Assembly: GCA_031002005.1 (NCBI GenBank)
Contig: JARYHS010008074.1
Location: 284,023,930 to 284,087,929, forward strand
Length of the DNA: 64,000 bases
Reading direction: 5' to 3'
Source: Vandiemenella viatica
Taxonomy: Eukaryota > Arthropoda > Insecta > Orthoptera > Morabidae
Shown one piece after another: positions 52,177-63,600 of the stretch. Position 1 is the stretch's first letter; every line of letters starts with the position of its first letter. Both the position numbers and the translations under genes were made by a program. Under the pieces are notes generated by a model. That model was given only the letters and a program-made list of their open reading frames with translations, ran no database searches and was not told where the DNA came from.

Positions 52177-54626
52177 TTTTTTATTATTATTATTTATTTA
52201 CCCTTCATTTATACAGCCTAATATCTTAGTGACTAAATTAGGCCCTACGTATTAATTTTTACATTGTTGATTACATAGTGGTTTGTACAAAATATTTACA
52301 TTCAAGGAATTTGGCATACAGTTCCGTTACACTTTGACTTACTGTCTAATTAATTCTATAATATTACATTTGGTCTTGCTTACAGTAATAACAGTTACAG
52401 CTGCTATTGCAAATTTTAATGTTATATTGAATCACAAATATCGCTTATTGTTGTTATAGTGCTAGTGGTTTTTATTGAAATATTCCAGTTATTCTTAGAG
52501 TATCCCATTATTCAGTTAGTAGTAGTTAGTCCAGTTTGTACATATCTTTCTGTAATCTGTCATTTAGTTATACCGGATTACTGGGTAATAACAATTGCTT
52601 TTAAGTAACATTCACTTAATTATATGTTCTCAGCCACTACAGTCCTAAGCCAGTTCAAATTTGCAGCATCCTGGCTTACCATTAATATGGAAATTAACTC
52701 CCAAATATTGTTATGATTCATCGTGTATTTGTGCAGAAATCAATGATCATTCCCTCTACATTACAAACAAGACTGTTTTGGCCGTGGTAGAAGCGCTTTG
52801 TTTGCTGTAAGTGGTATGCTGACGTTTGCTCATTCTGCCACGCCATCGTTCTGACTCAGGGCTGTAGTAGGCTTGGTTCCGTTTTAACAATGGTAGGATT
52901 ACTTAATTTAATAGTTATACATTTGATTTTTTTTTCAATAATCACCTCTGGTATTATAATCTACATTTCTCCTATAAGGCCTTATCCGTTTCTATGTTAC
53001 ACATTTTTTTATTTTTTTATGTACTACGTCTATTCTAATCTACCTTGAAACCTATACTACTCTATCAACACTAATCTACCCACCACTATCATCCCGGGAT
53101 AGTCTGCCAGCCATGCCCCTCTGGATTTCCAGTGGGACAGGATCGACCGACACATCGGGACAAAACTTCCGGCTACCGGAAGGTTCTGAAGAATACTGTT
53201 TACTCTTGTTCGTGAATAATTTTCTGTATATTTGGCCGTGCGACTTCCCTAGGCCGGTCCCCGTGCCCGACTGCCGCTCGGTCCAGATATCTTTTTTTGT
53301 GCAGTTGAGATACTTTGTTCGCCAGATTATCGAGAATAATCCATGATCGCTCATCTAGAATTATGTCTCGTGTTGATCTACTCGGTATTATGTTGAAATC
53401 CGGCGTCCTTACTTCTTTTGCTATCGGACAGGACCACACTACATGTTCGGGGGTTCCTTCTGCCCCGCACTCACATAAGCTCGTTTCTTTCTGCCCTCTT
53501 TGACACAGTAGGCTGTTATATGGGCCATGCCCCGTGAGATAATGTATAAGGCCTGGTGTGGGATGAAAGTATTCAAGTTGCAGCCGTTCTTGTATGTTCG
53601 GAAACACACTGTATAATCTTCTGCCTGTGGCACTATTGTCCGACCGCTCCTGCCATTCAGCGAGAAGTGCAGCGCTGACTTCTGCCGCATTTTGTGCAAC
53701 TGTTCCCACAATCTCTTGCACTCTGGTCTGATTTCTTTTTCGTAACCAGTATATGGCCCCTCTTCTTCTGATTTCGAGGTCCAACGGCCATACACCTATG
53801 AAAATTGGTAGGGCATTTGTGGAGGTAGTACTGTAGGCTCCACTCAATCGCAGCAACACACTTCTCTGCACTCTTAGGACCTCCTCCCTAGGTTTCACCA
53901 GTCGAAGTCTGTGCGCCCAGACACTGGACGCGTACCCTACCAGAGATGCTAGGATAGCATCGTGGTATCTTCTTATTGTAGTGTTAGAAAGGTGAAATCT
54001 CCTTTGGCCTATACTGATAAATTTGTTAAGCACAGCCTTAGCCCTTTCGCATGTCTCAGTAATATGTGATGCAAAGTTCAGAGACTCATCCAGGGTGACG
54101 CCAAGATATTTGGTTGTCCGTGTTCTTTTTATGTTCATGTTATTCATTTTGATAGTAGGGTTACGTTCCAGTTTTCCCTTGAATAACATCATCTGAGTTT
54201 TCTTTGGCGCGAGACTAAGCTTTGCCTCTGAGCACCATGCTTGGAGTTTTTCAATCACCACTTTAGTTATATTCTCTATAGCTTGTCTGGACCGACCCTC
54301 AATCAGCAACAGCAAGTCGTCTGCATAGGCAACCAGTCCCAGTAAGCCATCCAGCCCCTCCAGTAGATTAATCACTTCTTCGAAAACTATGTCCCAAAAA
54401 ACCGGTCCACTGACCGACCCTTGAGGGCATCTCTTAGTTAAATGTTTATCTACTTTCCCTCAGTGTGGCATAACGATTTTTACAATAGTCCCTCAGCGTG
54501 TTATAAAGACTGCTTGGACACTTCATTTCTCTTAGGCGCCGGAACAATATCGGCCACCAAAGATTATCAAAAGCGCCACAAATACCAATAAAAATTCCTA
54601 TAACACATTTCTTACAGCTGCTTTTA
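52177..54626 (-). mobile_element. R1-like LINE, 5'-truncated, inserted in the RTE-like LINE
   Basis: Flanked by ACCAATAC (52169-52176, 54627-54634). The minus-strand 3' end is an AATAATAATAAAAAA-type tail. Copy 1 of the RTE-like LINE has the uninterrupted sequence here (12600-12640). 2450 bp, starting within reverse transcriptase. Its 3' UTR (52177-53190) has no gene. Confidence 0.93.
53200..54626 (-). pseudogene. R1-like LINE ORF2 C-terminal half
   Basis: Starts truncated with VIGIFIGICGAFDNLWWPIL (54600-54540), breaks near 54440, then is open from 54375: AYADDLLLLIEG (catalytic YADD, residues 17-28), KLSLAPKKTQMMLFKG, TTKYLGVTLDESLNFASHI, and near the C-terminus the zinc knuckle CECGAEGTPEHVVWSC (C-x-C-x7-H-x4-C) typical of R1 and I clades. 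The 391-residue frame is open to its stop at 53200, so the insertion is fairly recent. R1 elements of this sort need not be rDNA-specific. Confidence 0.92.
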
Positions 54627-54639
54627 ACCAATACTAGCA

Positions 54640-55250
54640 GATTAAATATAAAAATAGTATCTGAAGCAATAGGAGAAGTGAGTGAGTTCTGTTACTTGGG
54701 AAGCAAAATTACAACCGATGGCCGAAGCAGGAATGATGTTAAAAGCAGAATACCACTAGCAAAAATAGCCTTCATGAAAAAGAGAAACCTTTTAGTTTCA
54801 AATATTGATCTAGGAATTAGAAAGAACTTCTTAAAACTCTATGTGTGGAGCACAGCACTTTACGGAAGCGAAACATGGACTTTAGGAATACCGGAAAGAA
54901 AGAAACTTGAAGCATTTGAAATGTGGTGCTATAGAAGAATGCTGAAAATTAGGTGGACAGACAAAGTAAGAAATGAACGAGTTTTTGAAATGATGGGTGA
55001 GAAAAGAAATTTATGGAAGAAGCTTACAGGAAGAAGAGACAGGCTGGTAGGTCATATTTTGAGACATGCTGGATTGGTTAATTTGTTAGTGGAGGGAACA
55101 GTTGAAGGTAAGAACTGTAGAGGTAGACAGAGATTAGAATATATGAAGCAGATAATTGAGGACGTGGGTTGTAAGGGGTATGTAGAAATGAAGAGGTTAG
55201 CACAGGATAGGAAGGGATGGAGGATTGCATCAAACCAGTCTAAAGACTGA
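54640..55250 (+). pseudogene. RTE-like LINE C-terminal region
   Basis: Continues the protein split by the R1-like insertion. From 54678: FCYLGSKITTDGRSRNDVKS, LYGSETWTLG, AFEMWCYRRMLKIRWTDKVR and GRRDRLVGHILRHAGLVNLL, and the end DRKGWRIASNQSKD. The stop lies directly before the poly(A) tail, as usual for this clade. Confidence 0.9.
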
Positions 55251-55329
55251 CGACAGCAAAAAAAAAAAAAAATCAAGTATTAAGAACTAAGCGAGATAAG
55301 ACTTTCTTTTTGTTTCAGAGAATTACAAA

Positions 55330-57945
55330 TTGTGGCGCCATTTTATTGTGAACGGAACACTAAAGATAATAGCCAGAGAAATTGTAGATGTGCTGACACA
55401 GATTGTGATCAAAGAAAATCTCTGTTGTTTTTTCTTTATGATTTTCTTTCATTCCATACAGCCATCCCGAAATGAAGGATTTCAACTTTCGTTAAGTATG
55501 CAAAATAGTTGTTATTATTTTAAACTGCCTTTACTGATTTCATTAAAGGCTATGGCCAGAGACATTGTGGTTGTGTATTTAGTGCGGTGTTTGGAACAGC
55601 TAGTCGATCTATCTTTGGTATTTGTCACCAAACGTTCAGAATTTCATTTAACATTTCGGCATTATGTAACTTTGAAACGTAAGACATACAAATCAAATCA
55701 GATGAGGTTCTAAGCTTTAAAACATTAAAAACCCCATCGAAATCTTCATAGCAATTTCTGAGTTTTTCCAGTACAAATTTATCTGGTTTTAGTTTAAAGA
55801 TATAGATTAAAGTTCATTGATGTTTAAAGGTAAGGGAAAAAGGGTACATAGTGTCAAAATATAGTACAATTTATTTTTCGTTGTTATTATGTTTAAAAAC
55901 ATATTTTTTATTGCTTTCCGCAAGTTTTATCAAATTATTATCACTGCTAAATAATTGCACAGCATCTTTACAGTCTATATTTGTGTTAAAGTAAATAAGT
56001 AATTCATATTCAGAGACGCTTTGTTTCTTTCGTCTCGCTATTTGCTATTCATTACAGAAAAAACTCCCTCTGTGAATGCTGACGTGGGGGGAATAGACAG
56101 TAAAAATGAAATTATATAAGTTTAAAAAATTATCATCAAACGGATTAAATACTGCCAATTTTGTGTAGTAGGTAATTCCTCTAAACGTTTAAAACGATAT
56201 ATCTGATCATAAAGTTTGTATAGTAAAGCAATTTCTCTATAAAGATCATCTATATCTATATTAAGTTTTTGCAGTTTAAAATTTTCTATTATGTTAACAA
56301 AATTATCATATTCAACATTGTCAAGTGTAAATAAGCAGTTTGTGTCATTAAAATCAAACCATTCATTTAGGTACTCTAATGCTTTGTCAATAAATAATAA
56401 AAAATACCATGTGAGTTTCCCTAGTCAGTGCTGGTGAAGACAATATTTTAATTATTTTTTTAAAAAATGTTTCATAGCTAAAGAAGAGATCTTGATTCCT
56501 TTGCGCTAATCCATCTCTATGATTAACCATAATCCCATAAATATCTAAAATTGTAATGAAATTGCCTTCTAGAAATTTTAAGGCTTTATTAAATAAATTT
56601 AACATGTGGCTACAAAAATGGAAATAAATTTCGATCATGTCATTTTTAATGTTGCTGAGCATCACTATAGATCTTATCAGCTCCTCTCTTTTTACAGCAG
56701 CAGAAAAATGTGCATAAATTTTCAAAATCACATTTTCTAATTATATGATAAAAACCTTATGGCATGTCTCACGAAATTATACACTATATGTCCATGACAA
56801 TTTCCTTTAATCAAATTTTGCATCAAATCTCTCATATTTATAAATAAAGAATGGTTGACACCAAAATTAGCATTTGTATTCTGAACACTTAACCCAGATA
56901 CATCATGAAAACATAATTTGTATTGCTCCAATGACTTTAGAATTGCTCCAAACAAACCAATTAGCAGATTCGTTGCTATTTCCGTACAATGTATACAATA
57001 CATTCAATTTCCATTGATCCCAATATAAGAGACTGGCTCTGTGATGGGATGTGGAAAGTTGTTAATTTATGGAAAGTCTAACAACTTTCTTGAATTCCAT
57101 TTTTGGCCATAAAAGATTTTATGACTAATGGAAACACTTTTTTTTGTGGGGCTTTTTGTAAGCAGTAAAATAAATTATCTACATTAATAGCATCTATTAC
57201 ATTTTGTATAGCTTGTGGGTCCAATACCTTTGTATCTAGTGCTTCCATTTTTGTTCTAGCTAGATTAATTCCTGTAATACCTGAATTGACATAAATAAAT
57301 TTATTCAAATTTATAGTACAGTCCACGCTATTGTAGGACAAATTATGTTTTACATTGTGATATGCCAGGGCTAGTTCAGCTGCAACAACATTTTCTTTAT
57401 CACCGCAGAACGAACTTTTAGATGATGTGGAAACAGAAGAAGAGTTAAAAAATTTCTCAAGTAATCCAGATGTTCTCTTCATTTCTTATTTTGATTTGTG
57501 TTGTTTATATCTATAAAACGAAAACCGGAAAAATTTGTCTTATAAAAACTCGGAAACTACGGAGTGGATTTCGATGGAGTTTTCACCGTTTTAAAGCTTA
57601 GAATCTGAATACAGTTTGGCGTCTTAAGTTTAAACGTTAAATAACGCAGGAGCATTAAATGAAATTTTGAACTCATGATGACGAATCCCAAAGTTGGAAG
57701 GATCAAATGTTGCATACTTCGCACTAAACATACAACTACAACGTCTCTGACCATAGTCTTTAATGAAAGCAATAAGATAACTTTACAATAATAACTATTT
57801 TGCACACTAAACAAAACTTGAAGTATTCTTTCCATAATTTCGGGATATTCAATTTTTAAACGCCATAGATAGCCGAAGAAACAACAGATTTTTTTAAGTA
57901 CGATCTCTGGACAATGTCTCTGGCTATCGTCAATAGTATTTTGTT
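55330..57945. repeat. Inverted pair of Helentron-like 5' regions around a hAT relic
   Basis: 55330-55810 and 57505-57945 are inverted copies. Read from the middle outwards each begins with TATCT.TAAAAC.AAAACC, passes a GATTTCGATGG.GTTTT phrase, then GCTTAGAA, and ends near ATAGCCAGAGA.ATTGT. They are clearly diverged. Between them lies a hAT transposase relic. Either two elements lie head to head or this is one element with ~450-bp inverted ends. Confidence 0.75.
56000..57490 (-). pseudogene. hAT-family transposase relic
   Basis: The best frame is 57482-57078: MKRTSGLLEKFFNSSS, AELALAYHNVKHNLSYNSVD, INLARTKMEALDTKVL and FPLVIKSFMAKNGIQ. The next pieces lie in other frames: NANFGVNHSLF and LIKGNCHGHIVYNFVRHAI (57003-56737), then YAHFSAAVKREELIRSI (56731-56387). 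The AYH..KH..SY, ARTK.EA, KGNCH.HI..N..RHA and K..EL order belongs to a large hAT subgroup. Many frameshifts make it a dead copy. The catalytic residues cannot be confirmed. Confidence 0.72.
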
Positions 57946-58001
57946 TACGATGATACTATTCTGGATTCACTTTCGATATTTGTATAAAAGGATGAATCTG
58001 C

Positions 58002-59158
58002 TGAGACATGCACGGCTCGCATTGTTTATTTTCCCCGCCCTCGATTGTCTTTTGATGCTGGTTACTGTAGAGCCCGCGTGCTAGTTTCGCCCGTGAGAGC
58101 GCGCTGTGGCTCTGGTGGTGCCCTCTACCGGCTGATGGAGTTGATTTTCGGGGACACGAAACCGGGAAGTCAGTCGGTCGGCAGCAGCGGATTGGTTCGT
58201 TGGGTCTAATATTTTCCCTAATTGACTGCGACGTTAGAGGTCTGCTGGCATAAGCGAGGACTTGTAATTTGACCCGGTAGCCTGGAAGTACCGCATGATG
58301 TGGATTTGTGTCCCGACCGAGACCGTTCCTCGCTCGCATTAATCGAGGGAATTCCTCCACTGCGCTCTATGTTCGCGAGTGGTTTTCCGCCGATTGGGGA
58401 GCACGGCAGCGGGCGGGGCTGGCTTCGAGGTGATAAATTGCCATTTTCTAGCACTGTCGGGTATTTGAGGTAGTATACCTGATGATCCCAACTACAAAGT
58501 GCGTCGCTTAGCCTACTGCATTCTTGTTAATTGTGCTTAATAATTTTGTTACGGGAATGGACTAAATTTCCCGATATGTGGTGCTAATCTTTCCCGCTAC
58601 CTTATCAGTGTGTGTGGGTGGTAACGACTTATGCGCCGGCGTGTACACACTATAGTGTGTTGGAACCTTTTGGTAAGAACTTGATTCTTAAGGTTAAACT
58701 GAAGGACGCTAAGGTAAACTGATTCCTGTTTGTTTAAAATAATTGCTGTATTTTGCCTCCTGTGTACAAATTTGTGTTTGGTACTAGCTGTAAATTTGTT
58801 ATATGGTGGTAAATTGGTAAGAGCCTGCCCTGTTATATTACGTTTCCAAGCACGTAAGGATTTTCTGTTTGCATGTTTAATACAAGTGGAGATATTGTGA
58901 TTAGGGATATTCTCATGGCTTAAAAAGGTTGTCATCGCTTTAACATATATTTGTATTGGTACAGGATTTATTAAGATCATAATCTGCAAGATCGAAGCTT
59001 TCTTATATATTATATTGTATTATATTAATTGTGATATTCTGTATAAGTTTAATCGTTGACCACGATTCTGGTAATAAAATGTTTGAACAAGGTTTGCACT
59101 TTATAACCATGCTCCCACATGCTTCCCACTGAGTCCTTAGTGGTAACCACACATATCA
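58002..59158 (+). mobile_element. Solo LTR, 1157 bp
   Basis: Starts TGAGACATGC and ends CACATATCA (TG...CA), with the 5-bp duplication TCTGC on both sides (57997-58001, 59159-59163). The first 450 bp are notably GC-rich, the rest AT-rich, with AATAAA at about 59075. No internal domain. The orientation is inferred from the AATAAA signal. It sits inside the Helentron-like element. Confidence 0.85.
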
Positions 59159-59163
59159 TCTGC

Positions 59164-59533
59164 GGAGTTAAAGTATCTGGCGTTTCGGGCAAAAAGTATA
59201 TTCACTTCCCAGTTGAATCGAATGTGAGTTTCCAGCATAATCTAGTGTTTTTCTGTAACCTAATAATGCAATTTCTTAACCAAATTAATGAAGCTTGATA
59301 TACATGAATCTTTTCAGACGAATGAAAATATTGTGCGTGCAAATAAACTTCAACCCACCAGCTTCTTGCTAGGGGACGGATGAATCTTGCTTGGTTTTCT
59401 TTAATTGCGAAAAAAGTTGGTGCGAATTTTATGAAACTTTGAGTAAATGTTTCTCATTGCGGGAATAAAAATAGGGCATGGGTAAATCTACGCCAACTAT
59501 ATCGGGCAACGCCGGGAACTCCGCTAGTGTTAT
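59164..59533 (+). mobile_element. Helentron-like 3' part
   Basis: Ends in GGGCAACGCCGGGAACTCCG-CTAGT. Together with 57505-57996 it is one Helentron-like element split by the solo LTR. Confidence 0.6.
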
Positions 59534-59539
59534 ATAAAA

Positions 59540-60350
59540 GAATCAAAACGGTAGAAAACTGTAAACACTTGCCCGGTGATCTATAAAGGATATCAATCAG
59601 GGTGAGAACACGGGACGAAGATAAATGCAAAGAAGAGTCAGCTTATTAGGTACACAGATAAAAAGAAAGGCTTGGTTATAATTGCAAAGTGGGGAAAGCA
59701 ATTGCTTATTGGAGACTTGGCATAATATTATTTGATAACAAATTTAAATGCGAAGGACACATTGGACAGACACTAGGAAACTGTTGGACACAGTGACGAG
59801 AGGATGTGCCAGACAAATAAGAGAATTTGGTTACAAAATTTTGGTTAGACATTAGCTTGAATATCATAGTGTAATATAGGATCCATATTTTTGATATCAA
59901 ATACAGGAGTAGGAAGAGGTGCAGAGAAGGGCTGCTAGATTTGTCTTTGGAAATTGTCGCAGAACACAACATATAACTAATACAATAAAGGAGCTGAATC
60001 GGGACTTATTTGAAGACAGAAGGAGGCTGAAGAGTGTCATGGGAGTGTACAGGGCGTATATTGGTAATGAGTCATGTAAAGATATTGCCGGGAGAATTAA
60101 GATAGTTGCGTGGAAAGGTAAAGCTGCACTCGATTTCAGGCACAACGTTGTGGGGAAATTTTCTTTCGTAGGGCAGGTTGTCAGGTATTGGAATAAATTA
60201 TCAAAGAAGTGAAGAATAATTTACCAAATACACTGAAAGTTTTTAAAGTTCAAATTAGTTGAGGGCAAAAGTAGGTGGGAAGAGGCCTGAGTTGCCTAAA
60301 AAAAAATACTGATAGAAGTTTTTGGATTAAGTATAAAGCAAAGCAAGACT
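59540..60350 (+). mobile_element. LINE A 3' fragment
   Basis: Matches the 3' portion of the minus-strand LINE A copy (31400-32240) from AAAACTGTAAACA to GAGGGCAAAAGTAGGTG. It is 5'-truncated. Confidence 0.85.
59919..60212 (+). pseudogene. LINE A reverse transcriptase C-terminal segment
   Basis: The frame reads MQRRAARFVFGNCRRTQHIT, IKELNRDLFEDRRRLKSV and VGKFSFVGQVVRYWNKLSKK. The QRRAARF...L..RR pattern is the C-terminal helix region of CR1/Jockey-type LINE proteins. It ends with TGA and has a 3' UTR shared with the other LINE A copy. Confidence 0.85.
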
Positions 60351-60359
60351 AATGCCCCG

Positions 60360-60605
60360 GCTACACGCTCCGCCTTGCATGTGCAGATAGACTGCGCAGT
60401 GAAAAACTGTTCAAAAAGACGGAACACGGAAGAGTGGCCACACGGTACAGGTAACCTTGTGCAAACCGAGTATGTCAACAGCTGTGAGTCTGTGACGATG
60501 TGGGCAACAAAAGAGGTTTTTTAATAGAATCATTATTTTATTCTTTGCTTATAAAGAAACAACAGACACCTAAGCGACGCCGTAGGAGTAAGTGGATCAA
60601 AAAGT

Positions 60606-60643
<38 letters not shown>

Positions 60644-60780
60644 TGAGAAACACATTCTCATGTCAACTTAATTGAAGATTTGAGAGAAGTTCCGGAAGAC
60701 TGGCGGGGTAATCTTAGGATAGATGAAGCATGGAGGTAGGAAAAGAGAGGAGACAAGGAATCGCTAAAACTGCGAAGTCG
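60360..60780. other. Spacer with a 34-base T run
   Basis: The T run at 60607-60640 could be the tail of a minus-strand retrocopy. 60655-60780 has no recognised gene. Confidence 0.5.
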
Positions 60781-60906
60781 CTGCCTATAAACTCTGGAGC
60801 CGACTGCGCATGCGCGGCGCCATATTCGTTAGTTCAAAACATTGGTCTGTTATCATTACCTTCCTGCTATGAACATTTCTTGTTCTGATATTTCTAAGTG
60901 TTTGTA
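60780..60906 (+). promoter_or_regulatory. Possible promoter and 5' UTR of the THAP-domain gene
   Basis: TATAAA at about 60786-60791, then a CpG-rich block (GCGCATGCGCGGCGCCATAT) at 60808-60827, then about 80 bp to the ATG. The spacing is plausible for a short 5' UTR. Position-based inference only. Confidence 0.3.
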
Positions 60907-60977
60907 ATGGCATCTTGTGTTGCCTATGGGTGCACAAACAGAAAAAGTAAGAAACAACCTGGAATAACATACCATAG
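60907..60977 (+). CDS. Putative first exon of a THAP-domain protein
   Basis: The ATG at 60907 opens MASCVAYGCTNRKSKKQPGI then TYH, and AG plus GTAAGT (60978-60983) forms a consensus splice donor. The pattern M..C-x4-C...N....G..FH/YHRFP is the start of the THAP C2CH zinc-finger DNA-binding domain, whose genes often split right at the HR/FP codons, as here. The remaining Cys and His ligands must lie in exons to the right; none was found before 64000. It could belong to a host gene or to a P-element-like transposon. Confidence 0.65.
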
Positions 60978-60999
60978 GTAAGTCACGTTATAATTATTG

Positions 61000-61820
61000 T
61001 TCTTGAAGTGTTTGTAATGAGGTGTCTGTAAGAGTAGGGCCTGTCATTATAAATTTACAATGCCTGTTAAAAAAGTTTATTCATAGCTCTCAATAGGACG
61101 ATGGTGTTATCAAATATTTGTTAATGCAGAGAACCATTTTATCTTACAATTTTTCACGTGTGGATCAAATTTACATCGCGATGCAGCGAATACATTACCT
61201 GTTCTATGTGCTTTAGTCCAGTTGTAATTTAGTGTAGTGATCTAGGAGATCACTTGCCCAAATACTTCATATCAATTTTCAAGACGTTATTAAGGGCGGA
61301 CGAGCATGGAAAAGTTATGCAATATAGCTATGATCTGAGAAGTGGCACGCATATCAGCAGGTTGTACGTCGCCAGTTGCCAAGCACCTGTCATTACTGCA
61401 AGCTGGTAAAATGACTTCCTACAACAGGTTAGCGAGGAGTATTGCCCTCTCCACACGGTGATGATAGGAAGGGGGAGTATCTATTTAAACCCTGGAAACA
61501 GGGGTTTGTGGGTCTCTCTACGAAAGTCTTTCAAAGTACCACATCGACGCCGAGGGCGCTGGAAGGCGTGGCGCCGCCGGGTGCAGAGAAGAAGATGATG
61601 CCTGGCGTCTGCTACTAAGTTGGGCTCTGCTGCGATAGCTGGATGTGGACGTTCAGATATACAATCATTTGGGCATAGTCTTGCATGGAGATTATCGATA
61701 GTCCATTTAGTTTGGGCTGCGAGGTCCCCATAAGTTACAAGCTCGCCTAGTCCTTGGCCCTATCTACAGTATTTTGTTTCAAAGCCAATGAAACATTGTA
61801 AATATTCCCCTATGTCACCA
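61000..61820. other. Intronic or intergenic, no gene recognised
   Basis: 61280-61640 is GC-richer than its surroundings but shows no domain or repeat ends. If the THAP exon is real, this is part of its first intron. Confidence 0.4.
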
Positions 61821-61823
61821 GTT

Positions 61824-62515
61824 TTATTTATTTATTTATCAATCTTGTTCCATGGATCCCTGCTGAGGAAGTACCTCTGGGATGTGAAACATGTCATTGT
61901 TGATACATATACACATAATATGAGTCATATCATAGTAAATATATATACTGTATATATACATATTTTACAAATACAAGAAATAATAATAAACATACATTTT
62001 TGCAACTGAGTTTTGCAAACGTCATAATGAGTACAATTAATTATTTTCTTCAAATTCTTGAATGGAGTAGAAGGAGTTGCCAATAAGATAATCTCTAAGT
62101 TTTTGTTTGAATACATCTTTATTATCTGAAAGCTGTTTTATACGATTAGGTAGTTTATTAAACAGATGTATCCCAGAATAATTAACTCCTCTTTGTACTA
62201 ATGACAGAGATGTTTGTGTTTTATGCAAGTTATTTCTGTTTCTTGTATTGAAACTGTGTACCTGTGAATTAGGTGTAAACAGGTTAAAATTTTCTATGAC
62301 AAAGCTCATGAGAGAATATATATACTGAGAATACATTGTAAGAATACTGAGTTTCTTAAAGAGTTGTCTGCAAGAAGTTCTTGGTTTTACCCTACATAGA
62401 AACCTAATAGCTCTTTTCTGTGCTATGAAAACTTCATTGCTCATGTGAATAAATGTGTAAATAGGTAAACGGCATTTACCGTAATTTATCCTAGCTTCCT
62501 CAGCCATGCCACTGT
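61824..62515 (-). mobile_element. 3' end of a CR1/Jockey-like LINE, different family
   Basis: 5'-truncated. The minus-strand 3' end GATCCATGGAACAAGATTG followed by an AAATAAATAAATAAA tail (61824-61850) is typical of LINE 3' ends. It differs from LINE A, the RTE-like and the R1-like families of this window. Confidence 0.82.
62037..62507 (-). CDS. LINE reverse transcriptase C-terminal fragment
   Basis: Open frame of 156 residues without stops: NEVFIAQKRAIRFLCRVKPR, CRQLFKKLSILTMYSQYIYS, VHSFNTRNRNNLH, GVNYSGIHLFNKLPNRIKQL and KLRDYLIGNSFYSIQEF. This order (QKRAIR, FKKL.ILT...Y, NTR, NLPN.IK, FYS..EF) is the C-terminus of Jockey/CR1-type RT proteins. The catalytic domain is cut off, so it is not functional. 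The open frame suggests a fairly young insertion. Confidence 0.85.
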   Translation of the reverse strand: MAEEARINYGKCRLPIYTFIHMSNEVFIAQKRAIRFLCRVKPRTSCRQLFKKLSILTMYSQYIYSLMSFVIENFNLFTPNSQVHSFNTRNRNNLHKTQTSLSLVQRGVNYSGIHLFNKLPNRIKQLSDNKDVFKQKLRDYLIGNSFYSIQEFEENN

Positions 62516-63600
62516 TATTATCTGAATGTACTGAGCAAAATAACCTGTGAGGTGTTGCAGAAGGAACCTATGACGAATATTCATATCAGAACAATGGTCG
62601 ATCTTCTATGATCGATCCTTATCCACAGCCCCAGTGGAAGTTCCCCCGTCTGCTCTTATCAATAAGCTGGCAGGGATACTACATTTTGTTGAAAATGTTC
62701 GATGAAATTAGTTGTGATAATTTGTGTTATGCGATCTAGGAATCGTAATGAAGTCCATTTTGTTGTTATCTGAAATGTAATTCGCAATACATTTCATGTG
62801 TTTAGATGCGTTTGACTTTTTAGCGGCAATATTAAGTCACATTGTGAATAGGTTGAAATGCAGTCTGTAGCAGAATATTCTATTTATAGTAAAAGGAACA
62901 AATTATTTATCTGTTATTAGTAATTTATTGAACACCTTGTTAGTGACACAAGCTTGTGACATTTGATGGCGCCACAATCTGATGATTAATTCTTATGTAA
63001 CTTAATGAAACTAATTTAAAGTAAAGAACAAATTTTTCTGATATGTCGTGCGATTTGTCTCATCGATTTACATAATAATTCATAGTCATATTGTGGCACA
63101 GCAGTATAAGTGATAGCATCCCCTTGCACTGATGCTGCTGGCGAATTTAAATAGGTCTAGATCTATTTTTTCTTTACTTTGTAATCTTTCCCATCAAAGA
63201 TTTTGAAAGGATTAAAATTACTGAAACGGAACGTGGATATATAACCTATTTGAACATAAACCAGTCTTTTTTTGCAACGTTAGGGAGAAAAACGTTCTAT
63301 TTCGGGATACAAAATTCCTATCAAAAATTATTTAGCTGTTTGTTTTTCTTAAATTCTAATATTTGTAGGTTATATCGATTAGGGTATTTATAATCGTGAC
63401 CACCTATGACTTCATTTTTACTAATGCAAAGGTTAAAAACGCAGAAATTCTTTCGTCCCATATAGATTCCCTGATTCTTGACCTCACCAATATGGCGGCC
63501 TCCTACCCCACCACTCTCCTCTCGACTTCACTTCGTTGTATGGAAAAGGTCCCTTACGTGGTCTCATCTCTTTTCTTTGATCCATGAGATGAAGCAGCCT
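62516..63600. other. AT-rich, one MITE end, nothing else
   Basis: 62790-62870 resembles the right end of the family at 30190-31370 (ACATTTCATGTGTTTAG, then TTGTGAATAGGTTGAAATGC). No gene. Confidence 0.45.

Larger units (their letters stand above)
49508..55271 (+). mobile_element. RTE-like LINE, copy 2, nearly full length
   Basis: Flanked by the 10-bp duplication ATCAAGTATT (49498-49507 and 55272-55281). Ends in a poly(A) tail after CTGACGACAGC. Without the nested R1-like element (52177-54626 plus duplication) it is about 3.3 kb, the usual RTE size. Encodes one endonuclease-RT protein with a few stops and frameshifts. Compared with copy 1 (10171-13984) it is much younger. Confidence 0.93.

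Noticed and set aside
53113..53503. Plus-strand frames opposite the R1-like ORF
   Set aside because: Antisense shadows of the reverse transcriptase C-terminus.
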